A stretch of DNA of 64,000 bases from Mycolicibacterium sp. CBMA 247 (GCF_009729095.1 NZ_VTGX01000004.1:186001-250000), one strand, 5' to 3'; shown: positions 1 to 9,297, numbered from the stretch's first letter. Notes: a model not told the origin generated them from the sequence alone. Translations and numbers: made by a program.

Positions 1-176
1 CCAGGGCAACCGACCTCGCCGGCCGCATCCAGCCCGAGCGACCGGCATGGAACCGACTCGGCTACGGCGGCAACGGGATTCAGACGGTTTCCGTCATGGT
101 CGAGTGAGGGTCGCGGCGTGTTCCGCGGGTAACCTGCTCGGTCTTCCACCGGGCCAGGGCGCCGCGGTAGCAGTGG

Positions 177-839
177 TCACGACGTCGGTTGCGGAACGAA
201 GCGCAGATAGGGGCGGGGTGCGCGCCACCCGTCGGGGTAGATCTGGCGGGCTTCCTCGTCGGTGACGCTGCCGGCGATGATCACGTCCTCGCCGGGGTGC
301 CAGTTGACCGGGGTGGCGACCTTGTGGTCGGCGGTCAGCTGCATTGAGTCGATCACGCGCAGCACCTCGTCGAAGTTGCGGCCGGTCGTCATCGGGTACA
401 CGAGAATCAGTTTGATCCGCTTGTCCGGCCCGATCACGAACACGTTGCGCACGGTCTGGTTGTCGGCCGCCGTGCGTTGTGCCGGGCCCCCACTCGTGCT
501 TGCCGGCAGCATGTCGTAGAGCTTGGACACCGTGAACTCGGCGTCACCGATCACCGGGTAGTTCGGCGCCATGCCCTGGGTGGCCTCGATATCGCTGGCC
601 CAACCGCGGTGCTGGTCCACCGGATCTACCGACAGCCCGATGATTTTCACTCCGCGTCGGTCGAACTCCGGCTTGATCTTGGCCATATACCCCAGCTCGG
701 TGGTGCACACCGGGGTGTAATCCTTCGGATGCGAGAACAGCACAGCCCAGCTGTCGCCGATCCAATCGTGGAAATCGATCTGTCCTTCGGTGGTCTCGGC
801 CTCGAAGTCGGGCGCGAGTTCACCCAGCCGCAGCGTCAT
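177..839 (-). CDS. 1-Cys peroxiredoxin (AhpC/TSA, Prx6 type)
   Basis: A 220-residue thiol peroxidase that would reduce hydrogen peroxide, alkyl hydroperoxides or peroxynitrite in the cytosol. The peroxidatic motif PVCTTE follows a thioredoxin-fold N-terminus, and this is the only cysteine in the protein, so it is a 1-Cys enzyme that needs an external thiol (possibly mycothiol, inferred). The C-terminal segment with TPVNWHPGED and PYLR is typical of the Prx6 subfamily and separates it from AhpC and AhpE. The open frame extends upstream, but the ATG at 839 is preceded by a good AAAGGTGG ribosome site and begins the conserved domain (MTLRLGELAPDF). It appears monocistronic. The family assignment is firm; the physiological reductant is not known. 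Confidence 0.9.
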   Translation of the reverse strand: MTLRLGELAPDFEAETTEGQIDFHDWIGDSWAVLFSHPKDYTPVCTTELGYMAKIKPEFDRRGVKIIGLSVDPVDQHRGWASDIEATQGMAPNYPVIGDAEFTVSKLYDMLPASTSGGPAQRTAADNQTVRNVFVIGPDKRIKLILVYPMTTGRNFDEVLRVIDSMQLTADHKVATPVNWHPGEDVIIAGSVTDEEARQIYPDGWRAPRPYLRFVPQPTS

Positions 840-1200
840 CGTGGTGTCCACCTTTCGTGTGGGGCGTTGACACCATCGACGCGCCGCCCGCGCCGCCGAT
901 GATGGATGCAAGTGCGCAGGGAGTCGACCGCCCGGTGACCGGGCGTGAACTCGGGCGATACGCGATGTTCCGAAACAGCGACATGAGCCAAAACCCAAGG
1001 CAGCGGGGCTTCAATTGCCTTCTTGAATAATGGGACGAGAGAAATTCAGGTGTCAATACTCCAGTGCGTGCAGCACTCCAGTGCGTGCAGCTCCCGGTCG
1101 TGGGCCTGCGTCCGTGATGCTTCGCCCACTTGCCGGGATCGAACGGTGCCCGCGAGGCGAGCCGCTCGATCGCGGTCACGCCAATCGCTGCACCGCAGCG
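840..1200. other. Intergenic region upstream of the peroxiredoxin gene
   Basis: A 361-bp stretch between the end of dapC and the start of the peroxiredoxin gene (both minus strand). It must hold the peroxiredoxin promoter. No convincing gene was seen. Two small tandem duplications lie at its dapC-proximal end and are listed separately. Confidence 0.5.
1058..1091. repeat. 17-bp perfect tandem duplication
   Basis: The unit actccagtgcgtgcagc occurs twice head to tail (1058-1074 and 1075-1091) in the non-coding region upstream of the peroxiredoxin gene. It is probably a slippage product; no function is evident. Confidence 0.8.
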
Positions 1201-1225
1201 TCAGCCCAATCGCTGCACCGCAGCG
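1181..1225. repeat. Duplication of the dapC 3' end
   Basis: The 20-mer ccaatcgctgcaccgcagcg occurs at 1181-1200 and again at 1206-1225, a 25-bp period. The second copy encodes the last residues of DapC; the first lies just past the stop codon. This is a tandem duplication of the gene's terminal codons. Confidence 0.85.
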
Positions 1226-2301
1226 GCGATACGCTCGTCCGTCGCGGTCAGCGCGACCCGCACGAACTGCGCTCCGGCCGGGCCGTAGAACTCGCCCGGC
1301 GCTGCGAGGATCCCGCGCTCGGCCAACCATCTGACGGTGTCGCGGCACGGCTCGCCGCGGGTGGCCCACAGGTACAGGCCGGCCTCGGAGTGTTCGACGG
1401 TGAACCCGGCCGCCTTCAGCGCAGGCAGCAGCGCGGCACGACGCCGCGCATACCGCTCGCGTTGGGCGTCCTCATGCTCGTCGTCGTCGAGGGCTGCCAC
1501 CATCGCGGCCTGCACCGGTGTCGGCACCATCATCCCGGCGTGCTTGCGCACCGCGAGCAGCTCGGCGACCACGGCGGGGTCACCGGCGACGAACCCGGCG
1601 CGGTAACCGGCCAGCGAGGAGGTCTTGGACAGCGAGTGCACGGCCAGCAGCCCGGTGTGGTCACCGTCGCAGACCGACGGGTGCAGCACGCTGAGCGGCT
1701 CGGCTTCCCAGCTAAGGCCCAGGTAGCACTCGTCAGAGGCGATCAGCACGCCGCGGTCGCGGGCCCAGGACACCACCTTGCGCAGGTGGTCCACTCCGAG
1801 CACGCGGCCGGTGGGGTTACTCGGTGAATTCAGGTAGATCAGCTCGGGCCGCTGCGGCCCGAGCTGGGTCAGCGAATCGGCGCGCAGGACCTGCGCCCCG
1901 GCCAGCAGGGCGCCCACTTCGTAGGTGGGGTAGGCCAGTTCGGGGACGACGACGGCATCGCCGGGGCCGATCGCCAGCAGCGTCGGCAGCCAGGCGATCA
2001 GCTCCTTGGTGCCGATCACCGGCAGAACCGCATCCGGCGCCAGGTCGGTGATGCCGTACCGGCGTCGCAGCGCCGCTTCGGCGGAGGCACGAAGCGCCGG
2101 GGTGCCGGCAGTCGTCGGATAGCCGGGGGCAGAACTGGCAGCTGCCAGCGCCTCCCGGATCACCGGCGCCACCGGATCGACCGGAGTTCCTACCGAAAGG
2201 TCGACGATTCCGTCGGGGTGCGAACGGGCCAGGGCCGTGACGTCGGCCAGGGTGTCCCAGGGGAACTCTGGCAGTGCCGCCGAACGACGCTGTCGCACCA
2301 C
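1201..2301 (-). CDS. dapC: N-succinyldiaminopimelate aminotransferase
   Basis: A fold-type I PLP aminotransferase (about 366 residues) that transfers an amino group from glutamate to N-succinyl-2-amino-6-ketopimelate in the lysine and meso-diaminopimelate (peptidoglycan) pathway. The sequence shows LPEFPWDTL at the N-terminus, the substrate-binding NSPSNPTG segment, and the PLP-lysine motif SLSKTSSLAGYRAG. It lies immediately downstream of fdxC on the same strand, the arrangement of Rv1178-Rv1177 in M. tuberculosis, which supports the specific name. The open frame runs back into fdxC; the realistic starts are the adjacent GTG codons at 2301 and 2298, about 30 nt after the fdxC stop. The ribosome site is weak, suggesting translational coupling. 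Confidence 0.88.
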   Translation of the reverse strand: MVRQRRSAALPEFPWDTLADVTALARSHPDGIVDLSVGTPVDPVAPVIREALAAASSAPGYPTTAGTPALRASAEAALRRRYGITDLAPDAVLPVIGTKELIAWLPTLLAIGPGDAVVVPELAYPTYEVGALLAGAQVLRADSLTQLGPQRPELIYLNSPSNPTGRVLGVDHLRKVVSWARDRGVLIASDECYLGLSWEAEPLSVLHPSVCDGDHTGLLAVHSLSKTSSLAGYRAGFVAGDPAVVAELLAVRKHAGMMVPTPVQAAMVAALDDDEHEDAQRERYARRRAALLPALKAAGFTVEHSEAGLYLWATRGEPCRDTVRWLAERGILAAPGEFYGPAGAQFVRVALTATDERIAAAVQRLG

Positions 2302-2330
2302 GTCAGTCTCGAAGCCGGTTTCGACCGTGC

Positions 2331-2654
2331 TCAGTCCTCGGCCTTGGCCGGCAGATCCTTGATCATCTGCGGATCGTTGTCGGTCTGGCCGACCTTGGAG
2401 GCGCCGCCAGGCGAGCCCAGTTCGGTGAAGAAGTCGGCGTTGACCTGCGTGTAGCCGCTCCACTGGTCGGGGACGTCGTCCTCGTAGTAGATCGCCTCGA
2501 CAGGGCAGACCGGTTCACATGCGCCGCAGTCCACACACTCGTCGGGGTGGATGTACAACATGCGTGCACCCTCGTAGATGCAATCGACGGGGCACTCCTC
2601 GATACATGCCTTGTCTTTGACGTCGACGCAGGGTTCGGCAATGACGTACGTCAC
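2331..2654 (-). CDS. fdxC: 7Fe ferredoxin [3Fe-4S][4Fe-4S]
   Basis: A 107-residue low-potential electron carrier of the actinobacterial FdxC/FdxA class. Two cysteine clusters are visible: CVDVKDKACIEECPVDC (one [3Fe-4S] and one [4Fe-4S] ligand set shared with the second motif) and CVDCGACEPVCP. The C-terminal extension after VPDQW is typical of mycobacterial FdxC. The start is the GTG at 2654, preceded by GGAGAG; an upstream ATG in the same frame would add an unconserved leader. The gene is co-oriented with dapC 30 bp downstream. Its partner is unknown; ferredoxins of this family serve cytochromes P450 and other reductases. Confidence 0.93.
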   Translation of the reverse strand: MTYVIAEPCVDVKDKACIEECPVDCIYEGARMLYIHPDECVDCGACEPVCPVEAIYYEDDVPDQWSGYTQVNADFFTELGSPGGASKVGQTDNDPQMIKDLPAKAED

Positions 2655-2870
2655 TGATGTCTCTCCTGTCCAGTGGGCTGCTGGGCTCGGTGTTCGGGAC
2701 TCTGATGAACTCGACGTCACAGTATGCGTTGCGCATAGCTGGACGCTCGTCTCAGTGTGTCCTAACTTCACGCGTCAGCCATTTAAGGGTGGCGCGTAGT
2801 AACTGATACTAAACGTCGCAGATATACCTCGCCTAGTCGCATGGCCGAATACTTGCCCCCTCCCGGCTTC

Positions 2871-2886
2871 ATACAACTAGTTGCAT
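2871..2886. promoter_or_regulatory. Candidate operator upstream of fadH
   Basis: The 16-mer atacaactagttgcat is palindromic at 14 of 16 positions around a perfect caactagttg core. It lies 30 bp before the fadH ATG. The shape suits a TetR-family dimer, but the regulator is not identified here. Confidence 0.45.
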
Positions 2887-2916
2887 AGGACCGCCGGTCC
2901 CACCTACTCTGCGGAC

Positions 2917-4953
2917 ATGGGGCTGACCTACCCGAACCTGCTGTCACCGTTGGACCTCGGTTTCACCACGCTGCGCAACCGGGTGGTGATGGGCTCGATG
3001 CACACCGGCCTTGAGGACCGGGCCGGCGACACCGCGAAACTGGCCGAGTACTTCGCCGAGCGGGCCCGCGGCGGCGTCGGGCTGATCATCACCGGCGGCT
3101 ACGCACCGAACAAGACCGGCTGGCTGCTGCCGTTCGCCTCCCAACTGGTGTCCTCCTCCGAGGCCCGGCGACACCGCCGGATCACCGGCGCCGTGCACGA
3201 GGCCGGCAGCAAGATCCTGCTGCAGATCCTGCACGCCGGACGCTATGCCTATCACCCACTTTCGGTGAGCGCCTCGTCGATCAAGGCTCCAATCAACCCA
3301 TTCCGGCCGCGCGCATTGCGGAACGTCGAGGGCACCATCGACGACTTCGTCCGCTGTGCGCTGCTGGCCCGCGAGGCGGGCTACGACGGGGTCGAGATCA
3401 TGGGCAGCGAAGGCTATCTGCTCAACCAATTCCTGGCACCGCGCACCAACAAGCGCAGGGACTCCTGGGGCGGAACCCCCGAGAAACGCCGCCGCTTCCC
3501 GGTCGAGATCGTGCGACGGGTCCGCGAGGCGGTGGGCTCCGATTTCATCATCTGCTACCGGATGTCGATGGCCGATTACGTCGAGGACGGCCAGAGCTGG
3601 GAGGAAATCGTCGCGCTGGCAACGGAAGTCGAGGCCGCCGGAGCGACGATCGTCAACTCCGGCTTCGGCTGGCATGAAGCGCGGGTGCCCACGATCGTCA
3701 CCTCGGTACCCAACAGCGCATTCGTCGACATCAGCAGTGCACTGGCCGAGCACATCTCCATTCCGGTGGTGGCCTCCAACCGGATCAACATGCCGCAGAC
3801 CGCCGAACAGATCCTGGCCGATACCCACGTGCAGTTGATCTCGATGGCCCGGCCCCTGCTGAGCGATCCGGACTGGGTACTCAAGGCCGCCGAGGAGCGC
3901 GCCGACGAGATCAATACCTGCATCGCCTGCAATCAGGCCTGCCTCGACCACGCCTTTGTCCACCAAAAGGTTTCATGCCTGCTCAACCCGAGGGCCGGGC
4001 GGGAGACGTCGCTGATCCTCAGCCCGACGCGCCGGGCCCGTTCGGTGGCCGTCGTCGGGGCCGGCCCGGCCGGTCTGTCCGCCGCGGTCAACGCCGCCCA
4101 GCGCGGCCACCGGGTGACGCTCTTCGAGGCGGGGTCGGCAATCGGCGGCCAATTCGACTTGGCCAGAAGGATTCCCGGCAAGGAGGAGTTCAACCAGACC
4201 ATCCGCTATTACACCACGATGCTGGACAGGCTCGACGTCGACGTGCGGCTGGGCGTTCGGGCCGGCGCCGACGACCTCGCCGGCTTCGACGACGTGGTGC
4301 TGGCCAGCGGAGTCACGCCGCGGCTTCCCGCCATCCCCGGGATCGATCACCCGAAGGTCCTCACCTATGCCCAGGCCATCACGGGTGCGCCGGTGGGCAA
4401 GTCGGTTGCCGTGATCGGCGCCGGCGGAATCGGCTTTGATGTCAGCGAATTCCTGACGACGCCGGCGGAGCCGGCAGACGACGGACGGCAATCGCCACAA
4501 CATCTCAAGGAATGGAAGGCCGAGTGGGGCGTGGCCGATCCCCAGGAAGCGCGCGGGGCGCTCACCACCCCGCTGCCCGCCCCGGCTGTCCGCGAGGTGT
4601 ACCTGCTGCAGCGCACCAAAGGTCCGCAGGGCCGCAACCTCGGCAAGACCAGCGGCTGGGTGCATCGTGCGTCCCTGAAAGCCAAAGGGGTACATCAACT
4701 TTCCGGCGTGAACTACGAACTCATCGACGACGAGGGCCTGCACATCAGCTTCGGGTCCGACCGCCGCGATCGGCGGGTTCTCCCGGTGGACAACGTGGTG
4801 ATCTGCGCCGGGCAGGAGTCGGTGCGCGATCTCGAAGAGGACCTGCGGCGCAACGGTATCGAGCCCCACATCATTGGCGGCGCCGCCGTAGCAGCCGAAC
4901 TCGACGCGAAGCGAGCCATCAGGCAGGGCACCGAATTGGCCGCTCAACTGTAG
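2917..4953 (+). CDS. fadH: 2,4-dienoyl-CoA reductase / NADH:flavin oxidoreductase
   Basis: A 678-residue iron-sulfur flavoenzyme that removes conjugated double bonds of unsaturated fatty acyl-CoAs so that beta-oxidation can continue. Residues 1-330 form the FMN-binding old-yellow-enzyme barrel. Cys335, Cys338, Cys342 and Cys354 form the [4Fe-4S] site (CIACNQAC then C). Residues about 376 onward hold the FAD fold (VVGAGPAG, 379-386), and a second dinucleotide site, VIGAGGIG, starts near 500. The length and order match the E. coli FadH family. The start is the ATG at 2917; an in-frame TTG at 2881 would place the operator-like palindrome in the coding region. It corresponds by context to Rv1175c. 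The true substrate could also be another enone. Confidence 0.9.
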   Translation: MGLTYPNLLSPLDLGFTTLRNRVVMGSMHTGLEDRAGDTAKLAEYFAERARGGVGLIITGGYAPNKTGWLLPFASQLVSSSEARRHRRITGAVHEAGSKILLQILHAGRYAYHPLSVSASSIKAPINPFRPRALRNVEGTIDDFVRCALLAREAGYDGVEIMGSEGYLLNQFLAPRTNKRRDSWGGTPEKRRRFPVEIVRRVREAVGSDFIICYRMSMADYVEDGQSWEEIVALATEVEAAGATIVNSGFGWHEARVPTIVTSVPNSAFVDISSALAEHISIPVVASNRINMPQTAEQILADTHVQLISMARPLLSDPDWVLKAAEERADEINTCIACNQACLDHAFVHQKVSCLLNPRAGRETSLILSPTRRARSVAVVGAGPAGLSAAVNAAQRGHRVTLFEAGSAIGGQFDLARRIPGKEEFNQTIRYYTTMLDRLDVDVRLGVRAGADDLAGFDDVVLASGVTPRLPAIPGIDHPKVLTYAQAITGAPVGKSVAVIGAGGIGFDVSEFLTTPAEPADDGRQSPQHLKEWKAEWGVADPQEARGALTTPLPAPAVREVYLLQRTKGPQGRNLGKTSGWVHRASLKAKGVHQLSGVNYELIDDEGLHISFGSDRRDRRVLPVDNVVICAGQESVRDLEEDLRRNGIEPHIIGGAAVAAELDAKRAIRQGTELAAQL

Positions 4954-5072
4954 GCCAACGCTGGGCGAACTTTCTCAAAAGGTCTGCAACGGCCGCACCC
5001 GATCGGTATTTTTGACCCCGACGACGATTCCGCACGTGCGGGTTCAGATGCCACCGCCGGTCACGGCCCGCC

Positions 5073-5124
5073 ATTGTCACGCTGGAGTGGCACTCGAGGC
5101 TGAGCGCCACTCCAGCGTGACAAT
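5073..5124. terminator. 19-bp perfect inverted repeat between convergent genes
   Basis: Left arm 5073-5091 (attgtcacgctggagtggc) and right arm 5106-5124 are exact reverse complements with a 14-nt loop. It sits between the convergent fadH and yceI stops, so it could end transcription from both sides, although there is no T-tract. A related copy occurs at 40352-40399 in a divergent promoter region (see that entry), so it may be a dispersed repeat rather than a dedicated terminator. Confidence 0.7.
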
Positions 5125-5132
5125 GCATCGGA

Positions 5133-5681
5133 TCAGGCCTGCTTGAGCGCCTCGATTTCCAGGGTGATGGTCACCTTGTCGCCGACGACGGTGCCGCCGG
5201 TCTCCAACGGCATATCGATGTCGATGCCGAAGTCCTTGCGGTTCAATACGACCGACGCCTCGAAACCGGCAACAGCACCCTGCCCCATGCCGGGGTTCAC
5301 ACCGTTGTATTCGAGCTTGAGGGAAACTGGCTTGGTCACGCCCTTGAGAGTGAAATCGCCGTCGACGATGTAGTCGTCGCCATCCGGCCGCACGCCCGTC
5401 GAGACGAAGGTGGCGGTCGGGTAGTTCTCGGCGTCGAAGAAGTCTGCGGACCGCACGTGCGCATCGCGCTGCTCGTTGCGGGTGTTGATCGAGTTGACGT
5501 CGATGGTGGCGCTGACCGACGGAGTGCCGTCCTCGGCGACGGTGACCGCACCACTGAACGTCTCAAAGCTGCCACGAACCTTGCTCACCATGAGGTGACG
5601 GACCGAGAAGTTGATCGACGAATGCACCGGGTCGATGGCCCAGGTGCCTGCGGTCAGGTCGGTGGCTACTGCTGCGGTCAT
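5133..5681 (-). CDS. YceI family protein (isoprenoid-binding lipocalin-like)
   Basis: A 182-residue single-domain YceI protein. The family folds as an extended lipocalin-like barrel that binds polyisoprenoid or other long amphiphiles. Hallmarks include GTWAIDPVHSSINFSVRHLMVSKVRGSF at the N-terminus and FTLKGVTKPVSLKLEY in the middle. There is no signal peptide, unlike E. coli YceI, which is usual for the actinobacterial members. The start ATG at 5681 has an AAGGAGAC ribosome site just upstream. It is convergent with fadH. The ligand and role are not known. Confidence 0.92.
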   Translation of the reverse strand: MTAAVATDLTAGTWAIDPVHSSINFSVRHLMVSKVRGSFETFSGAVTVAEDGTPSVSATIDVNSINTRNEQRDAHVRSADFFDAENYPTATFVSTGVRPDGDDYIVDGDFTLKGVTKPVSLKLEYNGVNPGMGQGAVAGFEASVVLNRKDFGIDIDMPLETGGTVVGDKVTITLEIEALKQA

Positions 5682-5858
5682 GATGTCTCCTTGGTGTGAG
5701 AGCCGGTCGGTCCGGCACCTTCACTGGACATAACCGGACCGTGGTCCGATTCAATTCCCGGATTCTCGAAGTTTTCACCTCGATCTTGAGACCGGTGGCG
5801 CATGATGCACTGGTCAGCAATTTGCACAGTTGTCAATTTCAAGATTGGACCCACTGGT

Positions 5859-6404
5859 ATGCGCCTGATCGCCCTCGCCCTGGCCTCCGCCGCAGCAACC
5901 ACCGGCCTCATCACGGCGTCAATCGCCAACGCGTACCCGAATTGCGCTGCAGCCCGCGCTGCCGGCGCTGCTCCCCTGTATGCGGGCCAGCCCGGCTACA
6001 GCAGGAAGCTGGACCGCGACGGCGACGGCGTCGCCTGCGAGACCGGCGGCGGCTCGGTATCCAGCGGCGGCGGGCTCCCGCTGTATGGCGGCGCTCCGGT
6101 GGCAACCGGCCCGGCCACAGGCGGGGGCGGCTACACCACCGTCGTCAACTGGACTGGCGCGAACTGCATCGACATCACGGCACCTTCCGGTCCGGCAGGC
6201 ACTCTGCAGACCGGCACGCACTGCGGCGGCCAGGCGACGTTGTTCAGTAGCGGCGTCGGTGACCAGATGGTCGGTGCCGATCCGATCATCGGCGACGCCG
6301 GGAGCCTGGCCTGCGAGATCCTCAGCGGGCGGTTGATGGACTCGGGAACGGCCGGCGACGGGCACGACGTGAATTGCCTGACCCGCGCGAGCGCCCTGCC
6401 ATAG
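5859..6404 (+). CDS. Exported excalibur-domain protein
   Basis: A 181-residue exported protein. Residues 1-25 form a signal peptide ending ANA-YPNC. Right after it comes an excalibur calcium-binding domain: YPNCAAARAAG, then LDRDGDGVACE, the DxDxDGxxCE loop with both family cysteines. After a Gly/Ser linker, a second cysteine-bearing part (residues about 100-181) ends in GDGHDVNCL, which resembles a second degenerate excalibur-like loop. The ATG at 5859 starts the signal peptide; an upstream in-frame start would spoil it. The family is widespread in cell-envelope proteins of actinobacteria, with no defined function. Confidence 0.82.
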   Translation: MRLIALALASAAATTGLITASIANAYPNCAAARAAGAAPLYAGQPGYSRKLDRDGDGVACETGGGSVSSGGGLPLYGGAPVATGPATGGGGYTTVVNWTGANCIDITAPSGPAGTLQTGTHCGGQATLFSSGVGDQMVGADPIIGDAGSLACEILSGRLMDSGTAGDGHDVNCLTRASALP

Positions 6405-6406
6405 CT

Positions 6407-6470
6407 CCGCGAGCGACCGCAAAATGCCAGGAATTGCGGCGTGCCGCCGTACAGACACGGTCGCTCGCGG
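6407..6470. terminator. Long-loop inverted repeat between convergent genes
   Basis: Arms ccgcgagcgaccg (6407-6419) and cggtcgctcgcgg (6458-6470) are perfect 13-bp complements; the 38-nt loop contains a smaller GC hairpin (gcggcgtgccgc). It lies 3 bp after the excalibur gene stop and before the convergent fbiC stop, so a bidirectional terminator is likely. No T-run is present. Confidence 0.6.
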
Positions 6471-6508
6471 TGCGGAGGTGGCCCCACCGTGCAGAGGTGG
6501 CCCCACGG
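6471..6508. repeat. Imperfect 19-bp tandem repeat
   Basis: Two near-identical units (tgcggaggtggccccaccg and tgcagaggtggccccacgg) stand side by side directly after the inverted repeat and before the fbiC stop codon. Confidence 0.7.
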
Positions 6509-6515
6509 GGCGGGA

Positions 6516-9095
6516 CTATGCAGCCAGGTGCGAGTAATCAGTGGCGCGTTGACGCGCTGGGCGGCCGATACCTTCGGCGATCGCCACGAGCTCGGCGACA
6601 GTCTTGGCTGAGCCGTTCTCGGAGCCGGCCATCCGGGAGATGGTCTCCTCCATCAGCGTGCCACCCAGATCGTTGGCACCACCGCGCAGCATCACCTGGG
6701 TGCGCTCGACGCCGAGCTTGACCCAGCTGGTCTGAATGTGAGAGATCCTGCCGTGCAACATGATCCGAGCCAAGGCGTGCACGGCCCGGTTGTCGCGGTG
6801 CGTCGGCCCGGGACGGGAACCACCGGCCAGATACAGCGGTGAGGACTGGTGCACGAACGGCAGCGGCACGAACTCGGTGAACCCACCGGTCTTGTCCTGG
6901 ATACCGCGCAGAACGTTGAGATGGCCCACCCAATGCTTGGGCGTATCCACGTGGCCGTACATCATCGTCGAGCTCGAGCGCAGCCCCACCTCGTGGGCGG
7001 TGGTGACCACGTCGATCCACTCCGAGGTGGGCAGCTTGCCCTTGGTCAGTACCCAGCGCACCTCGTCGTCGAGGATCTCGGCGGCCGTGCCGGGGATCGA
7101 CCCCAGCCCGGCCTCGTGCAGGCTGGTCAGCCATTCCCGGGTGGACACGCCGCTGCGGGTCACACCGTTGGCGATCTCCATCGGGCTGAATGCGTGCACG
7201 TGCATCGACGGCACGCGCTTCTTCACCGCCCGCACCAGATCGGCATACCCGGTGACCGGTAGCTCGGGGTCGATGCCGCCCTGCATGCAGACCTCGGTCG
7301 CGCCGGCGACGTGGGCCTCCCAGGCCCGGTCGGCGACCTCGTCGGTGGACAGCGAGTAGGCGTCAGCGTCGCCCTTGCGCTGCGCGAACGCGCAGAACCG
7401 GCAGCCGGTGTAGCAGATGTTGGTGAAGTTGATATTGCGGTTGACGACGAACGTGACGTCATCGCCGACGGCATCGCGGCGCAGCGAATCTGCCAGCGCG
7501 GTAACGGCTTCCAGCGCGGGGCCGTCCGCGGTGGCCAATGCGAGGTACTCGTCGTCGCTGCAGCCACCAGGATTGCGTTCGGCGGAGCGCAACGCGGCCA
7601 GCACATCGGTGTCGATGCGTTCGGGTGCCCGGGCGGCGAGCTCGTGCACCTTGGCGCGGATCGACTCCCAGTCGCCGAACGCGCTGTCCAGGTCGCTGCG
7701 GGTCTCGGTGAGCCTGCCCTCGGAGTCGATCGCGGAATGCAGATCGATGCGGCCCAACGATTCAGACGCCTCGTCAGGCTCCTGCCACGGCCGCCCGACG
7801 GGATTGACGTCGAGCGCGAATCCGCTGTCGGGATCGGCAAGCGCATCGACATGACCGCGCACCCGCGGGTCGATCCAGGCCGCACCGGCCTGCACGTACG
7901 GCGGTTGCGCGGTGAGCCGCTGGACGAGGTCGTAACCCGCCTCGGCGGTCACACTTTCCAAGTCGTCCAACGCCGGCCAAGGACGTTCCGGGTTGACGTG
8001 ATCGGGGGTCAGCGGTGACACGCCACCCCAGTCGTCGACCCCTGCGCCGATCAGCGCCAGGCATTCGTCACGGGACACCAGGTTGGGCGGGGCCTGGATG
8101 CGCATCTTCGGGCCCAACACCAGACGCGACACCGCGATCGTCGCCACGAAATCGTCGATCCCGGCATCGGGCGTCGAGGCCATCGCGGTGTCGTCCTTGG
8201 CCCGGAAGTTCTGCACGATCACTTCCTGAACGTGGCCGAACTCCTTGTGGGACTTGCGGATTGCGTGCATGGTCTCGGCACGCTCGGTCAGCGTCTCGCC
8301 GATGCCGACCAGCAGGCCGGTGGTGAACGGGATCGACAGCCGGCCGGCATCGTCAAGCGTGCGCAATCGCACCGCCGGGTCTTTGTCGGGGCTGCCGTAG
8401 TGGGCCTCGCCCTTGACCTCGAACAGGCGCCGCGAAGTGGTCTCCAGCATCATGCCCATCGACGGCGCGACGGGCTTGAGCCGGGAGAGCTCCGACCAGC
8501 TCATCACCCCGGGGTTGAGGTGCGGCAGCAGGCCGGTCTCCTCGAGCACCCGGATGGCCATGGCCCGCACGTAGTCAAGGGTGGAGTCGTAGCCGCGCTC
8601 GTCGAGCCACTGCCGGGCCTCGTCCCAGCGGGCCTCGGGCCGGTCGCCGAGGGTGAAAAGCGCTTCCTTGCAGCCCAGTTCCGCGCCGCGGCGGGCCACG
8701 TCGAGAATCTCGTCGGGCTCCATGTACATGCCCATGCCCTGCGCGCGCAGCTTGCCGGGCACGGTGACGAAGGTGCAGTAGTGGCAGGTGTCGCGGCACA
8801 GGTGCGTCACGGGGATGAAGACCTTGCGCGAATAGCTGACCGGGAGCCGGCCGTTGGCCCCACGCCGGCCGGCCGATTCCAGGCCGGCGTCGCGCACCCG
8901 GGCCGCACTGGCGCACAGATCGGCCAGATCTTCGCCGCGGGCCGTCATCGCGACGGCGGCCTCGTCGACGTTGAGGGTCACGCCGTCACGGGCCCGGCGC
9001 AGCACGCGCCGTAAGGCCGTGGAGCTGGGCGCTGCAGACTTCGGTGGGACGGCCGGGGCGGGCAGATCGGCGCCGTGCTGGGGGTTCAGAGCCAC
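6516..9095 (-). CDS. fbiC: FO synthase (bifunctional radical SAM enzyme, F420 biosynthesis)
   Basis: An 859-residue fusion of the CofH and CofG halves that joins a tyrosine-derived fragment to 5-amino-6-ribitylaminouracil to make FO, the chromophore of coenzyme F420. Two radical-SAM CX3CX2C sites are visible: C100-C104-C107 (HLCRDTCHYC) in the first half and C561-C565-C568 (ICYTGCRFC) in the second. The length is close to that of M. tuberculosis FbiC (Rv1173). The GTG at 9095 is chosen because earlier in-frame codons add an unconserved leader; a TTG or ATG farther upstream cannot be excluded. F420 made here would feed the LLM-type oxidoreductase at 28.7 kb and possibly the PPOX protein at 24.2 kb. 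Confidence 0.96.
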   Translation of the reverse strand: MALNPQHGADLPAPAVPPKSAAPSSTALRRVLRRARDGVTLNVDEAAVAMTARGEDLADLCASAARVRDAGLESAGRRGANGRLPVSYSRKVFIPVTHLCRDTCHYCTFVTVPGKLRAQGMGMYMEPDEILDVARRGAELGCKEALFTLGDRPEARWDEARQWLDERGYDSTLDYVRAMAIRVLEETGLLPHLNPGVMSWSELSRLKPVAPSMGMMLETTSRRLFEVKGEAHYGSPDKDPAVRLRTLDDAGRLSIPFTTGLLVGIGETLTERAETMHAIRKSHKEFGHVQEVIVQNFRAKDDTAMASTPDAGIDDFVATIAVSRLVLGPKMRIQAPPNLVSRDECLALIGAGVDDWGGVSPLTPDHVNPERPWPALDDLESVTAEAGYDLVQRLTAQPPYVQAGAAWIDPRVRGHVDALADPDSGFALDVNPVGRPWQEPDEASESLGRIDLHSAIDSEGRLTETRSDLDSAFGDWESIRAKVHELAARAPERIDTDVLAALRSAERNPGGCSDDEYLALATADGPALEAVTALADSLRRDAVGDDVTFVVNRNINFTNICYTGCRFCAFAQRKGDADAYSLSTDEVADRAWEAHVAGATEVCMQGGIDPELPVTGYADLVRAVKKRVPSMHVHAFSPMEIANGVTRSGVSTREWLTSLHEAGLGSIPGTAAEILDDEVRWVLTKGKLPTSEWIDVVTTAHEVGLRSSSTMMYGHVDTPKHWVGHLNVLRGIQDKTGGFTEFVPLPFVHQSSPLYLAGGSRPGPTHRDNRAVHALARIMLHGRISHIQTSWVKLGVERTQVMLRGGANDLGGTLMEETISRMAGSENGSAKTVAELVAIAEGIGRPARQRATDYSHLAA

Positions 9096-9297
9096 TTCCG
9101 TGTAACCCCGTCGTTGTGCACAATCATCCACGCGTCTCACATTCTGAAACCAATGCGCCCGGCATACCGGCCACAGTAGACCCAGCATGTCAGCGGAGTG
9201 CGTGGCCCATCGTGGACACGGGGCCGAATGAATCGACGAACCGGTTTCCTACCGCGTAAGTTATTTGCGTCGGGAAGGGGAAATCGGAGGAGTCGTG

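Noticed and set aside
1201..2463. DapC starting inside fdxC (420 residues)
   Set aside because: The extra residues are the fdxC gene read in another frame; GTG starts after the fdxC stop fit the family N-terminus.
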